Source: Lachnospiraceae bacterium UBA4348
GTDB lineage: Bacteria > Bacillota > Clostridia > Lachnospirales > Lachnospiraceae
NCBI GenBank assembly: GCA_002394165.1
Contig: DGTA01000057.1
Location: 1-64,000 of the forward strand
DNA length: 64,000 nt
Direction: 5' to 3'
Part shown: positions 8,408 through 15,656 of the stretch, in pieces
Numbering within the stretch: the stretch's first letter is position 1
Layout of the letters: each line of letters opens with the position of its first letter
Notes under the pieces: model-generated
The model's database searches: none
What the model saw: only the letters and a program-made list of their open reading frames with translations
What the model was told of the DNA's origin: nothing
Position numbers and translations under genes: made by a program

Positions 8408-9288
8408 AGATCGCAGTGACATACGAGAATGGACAGGTATTTCAGCATTTCGGACATACGGAAGAATTCAAGGTCTATGAGGTTGAGGACGGCAAGGTCG
8501 TCAGCAGCGAAGTGATCGGATCGAACGGAACCGGACACGGCGCGTTGGCAACGCTTCTTGCATCGCAGTCGATCGATGTGCTGATCTGCGGCGGCATCGG
8601 CGGCGGCGCCCAGGCGGCGCTGGTCCGGGAGGGAATCGAACTTTGTGCCGGAGCATCCGGCGATGCCAACGAGGCGGTTGAGGCCTATCTCAGGGGCGAG
8701 CTGGTGAACACCGGTGCCAACTGTGACCATCACGGAGAAGGCCATTCATGCGGCGGCCACGGGGAAGGTCATTCCTGCGGGGATCACGATGGAGAGGGTC
8801 ACTGCGGCCATCACGGGGATGAATGCGGCAGCTGCGGTGAGAACGCTTCAGGGATCGAAGGAAAGAATGTCGGAAAAACCTGCCGGACGCATTACCGCGG
8901 CACTTTCAACGACGGAACGCAGTTTGATTCTTCCTATGACAGGGGCGAGCCGCTCGAGTTTGTGTGCGGTGCCGGGATGATGATCAAAGGTTTCGATGCG
9001 GCGGTCGCGAACATGGAAGTCGGGCAGAAGGTCAATGTCCATCTGATGCCGTCGGAAGCTTACGGTGATCCGGATCCGGCAGCGGTCTTCACGGTGGAAA
9101 CGGATAAGATGCCCGGCGCGGAAAATCTTTCCGCGGGAGACCAGGTCTATCTGCAGAACATTTACGGACAGCCGTTCCCGGCGAAGGTGGTTGCCAAAGA
9201 TGAGAAGACAGTCACTTTTGATGCGAACCATGAGATGGCCGGCAAAGAGCTGAATTTCGAGATCGAGCTGGTCGAAGTCGTGGAATGA
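8404..9288 (+). CDS. NifX-like domain / His-Cys linker / SlyD-like FKBP fusion
   Basis: 294 residues in three parts. Residues 1-105 are a dinitrogenase iron-molybdenum cofactor-binding domain (NifX/NifB C-terminal type: MKIAVTYENGQVFQHFGHTE, DVLICGGIGGGAQ). Residues 107-144 form a metal-binding linker with nine His and six Cys in GHSCG/GHHG repeats. Residues ~155-294 are an FKBP-type peptidyl-prolyl isomerase with the flap insertion of SlyD (GTQFDSSYDRGEPLEF, GMMIKGFDAAVANM, ending in ANHEMAGKELNFEIELVEV). SlyD itself is a nickel-binding chaperone whose His/Cys region is normally C-terminal; here it lies between the domains. A role as metallochaperone or metallocluster carrier is likely but inferred. 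It overlaps the nucleosidase gene by four bases. Confidence 0.88.
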   Translation: MKIAVTYENGQVFQHFGHTEEFKVYEVEDGKVVSSEVIGSNGTGHGALATLLASQSIDVLICGGIGGGAQAALVREGIELCAGASGDANEAVEAYLRGELVNTGANCDHHGEGHSCGGHGEGHSCGDHDGEGHCGHHGDECGSCGENASGIEGKNVGKTCRTHYRGTFNDGTQFDSSYDRGEPLEFVCGAGMMIKGFDAAVANMEVGQKVNVHLMPSEAYGDPDPAAVFTVETDKMPGAENLSAGDQVYLQNIYGQPFPAKVVAKDEKTVTFDANHEMAGKELNFEIELVEVVE

Positions 9289-9319
9289 TGTAAGTGATGA
9301 ACTGAAGGTGACGAATAAT

Positions 9320-9553
9320 ATGAGTTATTTGATCAAAGATACGACGAGAGAAGAGCGGGAACGGATCGTGGAGGAGTCGCTGGGAAATATCAGCGGAACC
9401 TGTGACGGATGCGCTTCGGGCCTTGTCGAGATGTACCAGGATTATATCGACGGGAAAAAAGAATTAAAAGAAATAAATATGGAATTCCGGGCCCGGTATG
9501 TATCCGGGCAGGAAGTGCCGGAAAGCGGCGGCTGCGGTTACAGGAGGTTTTAA
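9320..9553 (+). CDS. Small CDGCASG protein of unknown function
   Basis: 77 residues from ATG 9320 (AAGG about 10 bases upstream; a GTG at 9308 in frame is less likely). Features: an amphipathic N-terminal helix (TREERERIVEESL), a CDGCASGLVEMYQDYIDG block with a CxxC pair, and a C-terminal GGCGY. I recall similar small proteins in Lachnospiraceae, but know no function. It ends one base before the nitroreductase ATG, implying co-transcription. The Cys pair could bind metal or a redox group. Confidence 0.7.
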   Translation: MSYLIKDTTREERERIVEESLGNISGTCDGCASGLVEMYQDYIDGKKELKEINMEFRARYVSGQEVPESGGCGYRRF

Positions 9554-10372
9554 ATGTCAGCTACATCAGACATCATCAGAGAAAGAAAAAGTGTGCGCAG
9601 CTTCGACGGGACGCCGATCGGGGCTTCGGATCTGGCCAGGCTCAGGGAGTATGCTGAAAACATCACAGATCCTTTCGGGATTCCGGTTCGATTTGTGTTT
9701 CTGGACGCAGAAGAAAAGGGATTATCCAGCCCGGTCATCAGCGGTTAGAGCTGGTATGTAGCGGGGATCGTCCCCAAACAGCCGTACGCCGATGTGGCTT
9801 TCGGCTATTCCTTCGAGAAACTGGTCCTTTATGCCTGGTCGCTCGGAATTGGGACCACATGGATCGGCGGTACGATGAAACGGGAAGGTTTCGAGAAGGC
9901 AGCCGGAGTGGGGGCAGGGGAGATGATGCCCTGTGTCAGCCCGCTCGGTTATCCCGCAAAGAAACGCTCTTTCAAGGAAAGCCTGATGCGTAAGGGTGTG
10001 GGAGCCGACAACCGTATGCCGGCTGAGAAACTCTTTTTCGATGAGACACTTGACCGGCCATTGGTCTCTCCCGCAAAGGATCTGATCAATGACCTGATCG
10101 AGATGGTCCGGTGGGCGCCTTCGGCGGTCAACAAGCAGCCGTGGCGGGTCGTCGTTCAGGACAGGAAGTATCATTTTTATGAGAAAAAAGACAAGGGCTA
10201 TGTCAACGAGGCGACCGGCGACCTGCAGAAGATTGATGTGGGGATCGCACTCTGTCATTTCGTGATGGGTATCGAAGAACGGAACAATACCGCTGTTGTC
10301 ACGGTATCCGATCCCGGGATCACCATCCCCGGAGACATGGAGTATATCGCAACCGTCAGCATGGGAGAGTAA
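9554..10372 (+). pseudogene. Nitroreductase family protein interrupted by an in-frame TAG
   Basis: Two ORFs, 9554-9748 and from 9749 onward, are in the same frame and together make a complete ~272-residue FMN-type nitroreductase. The N-terminal half has IIRERKSVRSFDGTPI. The second part has FGYSFEKLVLYAWSLGIGTTW, WAPSAVNKQPWRVVV and DVGIALCHFVMG. Only the TAG at 9746-9748 separates them, in the segment VISG-stop-SWYVAGIVPKQP. TAG is used as an ordinary stop elsewhere (the larE-like gene ends TAG at 32513), so suppression is unlikely and the gene is probably a recent nonsense pseudogene. A sequencing error at this base is also possible. Confidence 0.85.
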
Positions 10373-10375
10373 GGA

Positions 10376-10903
10376 ATGAGAAAAATACTGGTCGTGATCG
10401 ACATGCAGAATGATTTTATCGACGGGGCGCTCGGCACGGAAGAGGCCGTCCGGATCGTCGGGGCCGTAAAAGAAAAGATCGGCACATATCCGCAGAATGA
10501 TGTTTATGTGACAATGGATACCCACACGGAAGATTATATGAATACACAGGAAGGAAAATACCTTCCTGTGCCGCATTGTATAAGAGGCACGCAGGGCTGG
10601 GAGATCCGTCCGGAGATCGAGGCCCTTTTAGGCAGTGCACACCGTTATGAGAAGCCGACTTTCGGCAGCACGGGCCTGGCCGCGGACCTGACCGTGCTCG
10701 CGGCGAAAGAAGAGATCGAGCTTGAACTGATCGGCCTGTGCACAGACATCTGTGTGGTATCGAATGCCCTGCTGCTCAAGGCCTTCATGCCGGAAGTGAA
10801 GATCACTGTCGATGCCTCCTGCTGCGCCGGCGTGACGCCTGAAAAGCACGAGGCTGCGCTCGAGACGATGCGCTCGTGCCAGATACAGATCACAGGAGTA
10901 TGA
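10376..10903 (+). CDS. Cysteine hydrolase, nicotinamidase-like (isochorismatase fold)
   Basis: 175 residues. The catalytic triad of the family is visible: D9 (VIDMQNDF), K93 (YEKPTFGS) and C126 (GLCTDICVVSNALLL). D48, H50 (MDTHTEDY) and H67 (VPHCIRGTQGWE) match the metal ligands of nicotinamidases. It would hydrolyse nicotinamide to nicotinate for NAD salvage, or a related amide. It begins 3 bases after the nitroreductase stop, so it belongs to that operon. Sitting beside a flavin/NAD(P)H nitroreductase, an NAD-related role is plausible. Confidence 0.82.
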   Translation: MRKILVVIDMQNDFIDGALGTEEAVRIVGAVKEKIGTYPQNDVYVTMDTHTEDYMNTQEGKYLPVPHCIRGTQGWEIRPEIEALLGSAHRYEKPTFGSTGLAADLTVLAAKEEIELELIGLCTDICVVSNALLLKAFMPEVKITVDASCCAGVTPEKHEAALETMRSCQIQITGV

Positions 10904-10913
10904 GGCCTTCTTC

Positions 10914-10955
10914 AACGCGTTAATGTACGAAAAGGGTCAGACCCCTTTATTTTAT
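10914..10955. repeat. Dispersed repeat family A, copy 2
   Basis: AACGCGTTAATGTACGAAAAGGGTCAGACCCCTTTA, almost identical over 33 bases to the copy at 34464. It lies between convergent genes and includes the stop codon of the minus-strand gene at 10947. Confidence 0.85.
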
Positions 10956-12056
10956 CACACATGAATAATAATCAATGTTTTTAACATCACGTACTTCACC
11001 ATCGTCGAAGACGATCCGGGAAACCCCGACCCATACGGTGTAGACAGAGGCGAGGTATCCCAGGTTGAAGGAGTCGCAGTAGACTGTCTCGCCCGGCCGG
11101 ACGGTCTGTGTTTTGGTGGAGGTGTAGACCGGCGTATCGGCGACTCTTTCACCCCAGACATCGGTAGTATACAGGCTCAGCTCGTAGCCTCTGATCGTCC
11201 TTGTGGATGAAGTGTTGGTCACCTGCACTCTGAAGAAGAATGTGTTGACGGACGGCACGCCATCCCATTTGAAGCTTGAACCGATCACCAGCGGGATTTC
11301 CGGTTCTTTACGGGGATTGGCAAGCCCTGAAAATATCATATCCTGTGTGATTGCATCGGCCTCGGGACTCGATCCCAGGCCGTTTTGTTCGTTCAGTTCT
11401 TTCACTGCAGCGGCGGTCTTCGGGCCGTAAGAGCCGTCCGCCTTGTCCGCCAGATAGCCCAGGGCTATGAGCTTTTCCTGAAGTTTTTTAACATCCTCTC
11501 CCTTATCTCCCTGTCTGAGCACATGATAAACGGGTGCCGGCTCGGTCACGGGCTCGGTTTCCGGTTCCTCGATGTGACGCCCGCCTTCGAGTTCTTTCAG
11601 GTCGACGGACGCTTTCTCCCGGTACAGCTCCTCTTCGGAATCTTTATCCTTGAGCACCAGTGTGACGTCGAGACGCCGGGCCGAGGAGAGAGCCGCCGTT
11701 CCGGCCTGGGCATTATCGCTCGAAGTGATGATCAGTGCGGAAGCGTCATCCTCATGATTCTCGTTTATCCCGGTATCCGAGTGAGGCTTTGAGGATAAAA
11801 AACCGGTGCCGAGAACGCCGACCCCGTCCACGGTCAGGTCTTTGAACAGAAGGGATAGTTCTCTGTCGGTATCATTGATGATCCTGGCGTACAGGTACAT
11901 ATCGGCGTTGGTATTCTTGAACCGGAGGATCTCGTAGCCGGTCAGGTAAACGCTGTAGCCGTCATGGCTGAAAAATGCCTCTTCAGCCATGGCCGATGAA
12001 GATACCATTCCCATCAACATAAAAAACAGCAGAAAGATGAGTGCTTTTTTCTTCAT
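10947..12056 (-). CDS. Secreted protein with peptidoglycan-binding domain
   Basis: 369 residues with a clear signal peptide (MKKKALIFLLFFMLMGMVSS, cleavage likely after AMA-EE). Residues ~25-165 form an uncharacterised beta-rich domain. After a Glu/Pro linker, residues ~180-245 are a PG_binding_1 unit (LRQGDKGEDVKKLQEKLIAL, DGSYGPKTAAAVKELNEQNG). A second beta-rich domain with FFFRVQVTNTSSTRTIRGYE and SVYTVWVGVSRIVFDDG closes the protein. It is probably held to the cell wall. SD AAGGAGG stands 10 bases before the ATG. It lies just downstream of the membrane LuxR gene on the same strand. Confidence 0.75.
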   Translation of the reverse strand: MKKKALIFLLFFMLMGMVSSSAMAEEAFFSHDGYSVYLTGYEILRFKNTNADMYLYARIINDTDRELSLLFKDLTVDGVGVLGTGFLSSKPHSDTGINENHEDDASALIITSSDNAQAGTAALSSARRLDVTLVLKDKDSEEELYREKASVDLKELEGGRHIEEPETEPVTEPAPVYHVLRQGDKGEDVKKLQEKLIALGYLADKADGSYGPKTAAAVKELNEQNGLGSSPEADAITQDMIFSGLANPRKEPEIPLVIGSSFKWDGVPSVNTFFFRVQVTNTSSTRTIRGYELSLYTTDVWGERVADTPVYTSTKTQTVRPGETVYCDSFNLGYLASVYTVWVGVSRIVFDDGEVRDVKNIDYYSCVIK

Positions 12057-12089
12057 AATATGGGCACCTCCTTGGTGATGTTACGGGAT

Positions 12090-13547
12090 CTATGACAACA
12101 GCTTCAGCTCCCTGCTTTCTTCCAGCTGCGGATAAAGGGCGAGCTTGTACTTTCGCTGAAGTTCCACGCGGTTACGGCAGCCGGTCTTCTGCAGCACATT
12201 TCTTACGTGGTATTTCACTGTATTTTCAGAGATATAGAGTCTCGCCGCGATCTCGCCGTTTGTGTGATCTTCGATGATCAGGCGCAGGAGTTCCCGCTCA
12301 CGGGAGGACAGATCGTGGTGAAGACAAAAGGACTCGAACACCTCCTCCTCACTTCTTCGCTGCACCGCCTCGGGCTGATACAGCTGCTGATACAGACTGA
12401 ACAGCAGCCAGACTGTGGGGATGAACAGGAGTACAGTGACGACGATCAGGGTGATATGACGGCCGGATAGTGACAAATAGAGAATGCTGCCGGCTGCGTC
12501 CCCGACTCTTCCCATAAGAAGTCCAAGCAGAGCCAGCTCCGGTCGGTGTGTTTTCCGGGCGATGTCCAGAAAAAGCACGACCCGGAACACGGTAAAAAAG
12601 CTGAAAAGTACGTAGCCTAGACCCCACAGGATCACGCCGGGGACCGGCTCGCTGACGATGCTCAGCATGAGGAAGGGAGAGGAGAGCGCGGCAACGGTGC
12701 AGATAAGGCCGCTTTTTCTGTTCCGGTCATTGATCAGCCCGGCCACGGCAAGGCCGAGCGCGTACGGGATACGGGAAAGCATGGGATCCAGCCCGGCCGC
12801 AATATCAGAGGAAGGAAAACCATATCCTAGATTTTTGACGAGGCTCGCCAGAACAACCGTGCCGCAGGCCAGTGCCAGTGTTTTCGTTGACAGCTGCATG
12901 ACATGGCGCGGAGAAGAGGGATCCGGCACAGATGACGCGGGTCCCTCTTTGGCGGGATGGATCAGGCCGAGCCGGCGCGTCATGAAATACAGCGCCAGCC
13001 CCAGGATCAGAAAGAACAGGGCCGCCCGAGAACCGCTTGTCAGGCGGTCGATCCCCGGAAGGGCCAGTATGCCGACAATGACCGTCGCGAGGGCATAGCC
13101 TCCGCCAAAGACCAGACTTTTATGAGACTTTCTGCCGCTTTCATCCATCTCCTGCCCGTTGATGCCGCCGATCACATAAAGATATACACCGGCGATGACG
13201 CCGCAGGTCACATTCATTAAGAGCCCAAAGACGGCGCAGGCTGCTGGATGTGTACCGAGCAGGGAGGGGATCAGGAAAGCGCAGAACAGTAAGAGAGAGT
13301 AATTAAAAACGGCACGGCAGGATTCACCCTCATCTTTATGGAGCCGGCGGCTGACAAATCCCAGGCCGGCCGCCTGGCAGAGATATCCGGCTACCAGACT
13401 GAGCCAGTCCGTGGCAGCAGCCCCTGTCATAAACACCATGCGGCGGATCCAGAAGAGATAAGCCGCGGAAGTGAGCCCGAAGCAAAGTGCCACCCAGAGC
13501 GCAGCACGTATCTCCGGTATCATAATAAAACGGCGGATTTGTCTCAT
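12090..13547 (-). CDS. Membrane-embedded LuxR-family transcriptional regulator
   Basis: 485 residues. Residues 1-~410 carry about twelve hydrophobic helices resembling a transporter (MFS-like) fold, with typical short charged loops. Residues ~420-475 are a LuxR/GerE helix-turn-helix: LSSRERELLRLIIEDHTNGE, RLYISENTVKYHVRNVLQKT and RNRVELQRKY. Regulators with this layout sense a ligand through the membrane domain and bind DNA from the membrane; they are abundant in Eggerthellaceae and present in some Clostridia. It is divergent from the secreted-protein gene at 13848 and upstream of the secreted PG-binding gene, which are the obvious candidate targets (inference). Confidence 0.82.
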   Translation of the reverse strand: MRQIRRFIMIPEIRAALWVALCFGLTSAAYLFWIRRMVFMTGAAATDWLSLVAGYLCQAAGLGFVSRRLHKDEGESCRAVFNYSLLLFCAFLIPSLLGTHPAACAVFGLLMNVTCGVIAGVYLYVIGGINGQEMDESGRKSHKSLVFGGGYALATVIVGILALPGIDRLTSGSRAALFFLILGLALYFMTRRLGLIHPAKEGPASSVPDPSSPRHVMQLSTKTLALACGTVVLASLVKNLGYGFPSSDIAAGLDPMLSRIPYALGLAVAGLINDRNRKSGLICTVAALSSPFLMLSIVSEPVPGVILWGLGYVLFSFFTVFRVVLFLDIARKTHRPELALLGLLMGRVGDAAGSILYLSLSGRHITLIVVTVLLFIPTVWLLFSLYQQLYQPEAVQRRSEEEVFESFCLHHDLSSRERELLRLIIEDHTNGEIAARLYISENTVKYHVRNVLQKTGCRNRVELQRKYKLALYPQLEESRELKLLS

Positions 13548-13743
13548 GATAAGCGGCCCTTTCCTCAGAACAATACATGATCTTCAAGTACTCATCCTGC
13601 TTAGAAAAATTATAACAGACCCTGCAGGCGCCCTCAATATTCGGCTGCCTCAAACAAAGTCCAGACAGCGCATAAAAACGTGTCCTACCCCAAAACCACC
13701 CTGCCGAAAAATGCGATCGGAGATCTTTTGGAGGCACTTTCTA

Positions 13744-13773
13744 TTGTCGCTCAGGTGAGGTTTCACATATAAT
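13744..13773 (+). promoter_or_regulatory. Candidate promoter for the secreted protein at 13848
   Basis: TTGTCG (13744-13749), an 18-base spacer and TATAAT (13768-13773), in the 300-base gap between the LuxR gene and 13848. The spacer and flanks (GGTGAGGTTTCACATATAAT, followed by AAACCTATATT) contain short partial dyads where a regulator could bind. The rest of this gap (13548-13740) shows no gene. Confidence 0.5.
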
Positions 13774-13847
13774 AAACCTATATTAATTTAAAAATATCCA
13801 CGAAAAGAAACCGGACGAAACACAGTGTAAGAGAGGAGGATCAAATC

Positions 13848-15464
13848 ATGAAGCGACTTGCAGCAGTACTGGCAGCGGCTTGCCTGTTCCTGGTTCCTGT
13901 CCATGCCGGGCAGGCATCCACTTTTGATTATGTGAAGGGCATGACAGGTGAAAACACTACCTATATGTTTAATGACCTGATGCTTATTCTTCCGGCTGAC
14001 TGGGATGGAAAGATCACGGTAGAGACAAAGGAGCAGGGAGTCTATTTTTATCAGAGTGAGAGCTATGAGAGATATATGGAAGACGGAATGCCCGGCGGCG
14101 GCTTCCTCTGTTCACTCTCGGCCAGCAAAGATGACAGCTATACCAGCCTGCCGTCATACCGGTTCCTCGGTATTTCCGATATTTCCGGGCTGCATTACTA
14201 CCTCAGCCTTCCGTCGGATTATCCGGCCTACATGGAAGGCGATATCCCGGCCGAATACGACCGGATGCTTGAGCAGGTCGACTATATTGTGGAAAATGTG
14301 AAATTCTTCTCGGAAGGCCCCGGCCTTTCCGGACATGAGTCCGGCAGCACCTTCCCCGATGCGGCGGAGGCAGGTCCTTCAGGCGGCGAGGAAGGAGCCG
14401 CGGATGATCCTCAGATCAGTTCAGATCCGGTGACAGCCGCCTGGACACCGCAGGAGGTCCGCAATGAATTCGAGCACTCCATGATTCCCAGATATTTCTT
14501 TGAAAGCCCGGATTCCATGCTGGACGGGATCGACGAGGTGGGTATTTACTGGCTGTGGGAATCGGTCTGCGGCGAAAATGGTGTTGACCCTTATTATCCT
14601 AAGGAGAATTATATCGAGCACTGGTATCCGGCGAACGAAAACGGTACCTTCGTGCAGATCGAGCTTCCGGATCCGGAAGCCAATCTGCTCTGCTACCGGA
14701 TCTATCTGATCTACGATCCTTCCACAGGACAGACAGCATATTACACGGCAGAATATGATAACCTCCTGGGAGACGCATGTTTCCTGTGTTCCTGGGACGA
14801 GGACCGGACGCACAGCCTCCTCGATGAGCTGGAGATCCTTGACCGGACAGCCGATGATTACAATGAAAAACTCCGGGCTGAGGCGGAGAAGGTCGCACAG
14901 GCGGCGGGCGTCGCCCTCGGATGGCCGGTCGAGGACGGATCCATCCATGCCGAGGGAGATGAAGGAACCGAGGCCGGTTCCGATACCATCGTCACGGTGG
15001 ACGGTGATGATATTGATGAGGATCTTGAGGTGATCTCCTGCCCGGAGCAGGAATTCAGCTTCAAGGCTGATCCTTCCTATATCTGGGACTACAATGACGG
15101 AACGGGCATCACCGTCTATACCGAGGGCGAGAAACGAATCCCCTATATTATCGTTTACCGGGCCGAGGACCTGATCGTCGAAGCCTATGAATATATCACG
15201 GAACAGTTCACGCCTCATATGCAGCAGCAGTATGGGGATAATCTTGTTGAATACACAGAATATGAAGCCTATGAAATCGGCGGGAAGCAGCTGCCCGCCG
15301 GCCTGTACAAATATAATGTCGAAGGAACTCTTGTTGATCTTCTGCGCATCTATGACTCGACAGGGTCGCAGACGGTGGCTTACACGGCCAAATACATCGA
15401 CGGCCAGGGAGAGGCTGAGCTCAAAGCGCTCGATACCGCGGTGAGGACATTCACCGAAGAATGA
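13848..15464 (+). CDS. Secreted protein of unknown function
   Basis: 538 residues with a signal peptide (MKRLAAVLAAACLFLVPVHA) and SD GAGAGGAGG. The N-terminal ~150 residues, beginning TTYMFNDLMLILPADWDGKI, look like a compact exported domain. After a low-complexity linker (~165-195, Gly/Ser/Pro/acidic) come two related alpha/beta modules, around 200-335 and 400-535. Both have a strand-rich block ending in a helix: ASLLDELEILDR in approximate form near 330, and ELKALDTAVRTF at the end. The protein is strongly acidic. I recognise no catalytic motif. The LuxR gene is divergent and an S41-protease-like gene follows. Confidence 0.75.
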   Translation: MKRLAAVLAAACLFLVPVHAGQASTFDYVKGMTGENTTYMFNDLMLILPADWDGKITVETKEQGVYFYQSESYERYMEDGMPGGGFLCSLSASKDDSYTSLPSYRFLGISDISGLHYYLSLPSDYPAYMEGDIPAEYDRMLEQVDYIVENVKFFSEGPGLSGHESGSTFPDAAEAGPSGGEEGAADDPQISSDPVTAAWTPQEVRNEFEHSMIPRYFFESPDSMLDGIDEVGIYWLWESVCGENGVDPYYPKENYIEHWYPANENGTFVQIELPDPEANLLCYRIYLIYDPSTGQTAYYTAEYDNLLGDACFLCSWDEDRTHSLLDELEILDRTADDYNEKLRAEAEKVAQAAGVALGWPVEDGSIHAEGDEGTEAGSDTIVTVDGDDIDEDLEVISCPEQEFSFKADPSYIWDYNDGTGITVYTEGEKRIPYIIVYRAEDLIVEAYEYITEQFTPHMQQQYGDNLVEYTEYEAYEIGGKQLPAGLYKYNVEGTLVDLLRIYDSTGSQTVAYTAKYIDGQGEAELKALDTAVRTFTEE

Positions 15465-15467
15465 AAA

Positions 15468-15591
15468 CATGACAGGGGGGCCGGTTCGGCGTCAATATAA
15501 CAGAATCTGACAGGGGACGATTCTGTGTCAGCGGCTGCTGACACAGAACCGTCCCCTTGTCAGATTCAGAACCATCCCCTGCTCTTGTCAG
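15468..15591. repeat. Dispersed repeat family B, copy 2 (compound palindrome)
   Basis: The core 15503-15567 is a long near-perfect inverted repeat built from GAATCTGACAGGGGACGATT, TGTGTCAGC and their complements around a GGCTGC centre. It is flanked by further partial copies (GACAGGGGGG at 15471; CCATCCCCTGCTCTTGTCAG at 15573). It separates two secreted-protein genes and could terminate transcription from the first. Confidence 0.85.
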
Positions 15592-15656
15592 GCCCCGGAA
15601 GCTGTGATATAAGGAATCTGGAACCCTGATATATAAGAGAGTGGGAGTGATTGATC

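Noticed and set aside
9746..9748. TAG as pyrrolysine or a recoded codon in the nitroreductase
   Set aside because: TAG is used as a normal stop by the larE-like gene, the residue is not one that nitroreductases need, and no downstream recoding structure or pyl gene is visible in the window. A nonsense mutation is simpler.
13548..13740. Riboswitch or small RNA in the gap between the LuxR gene and 13848
   Set aside because: No conserved riboswitch core or strong terminator seen; only a promoter-like element near 13744.
14421..15470. 349-codon minus-strand ORF
   Set aside because: Shadow of the secreted protein 13848-15464, which has a signal peptide and SD.
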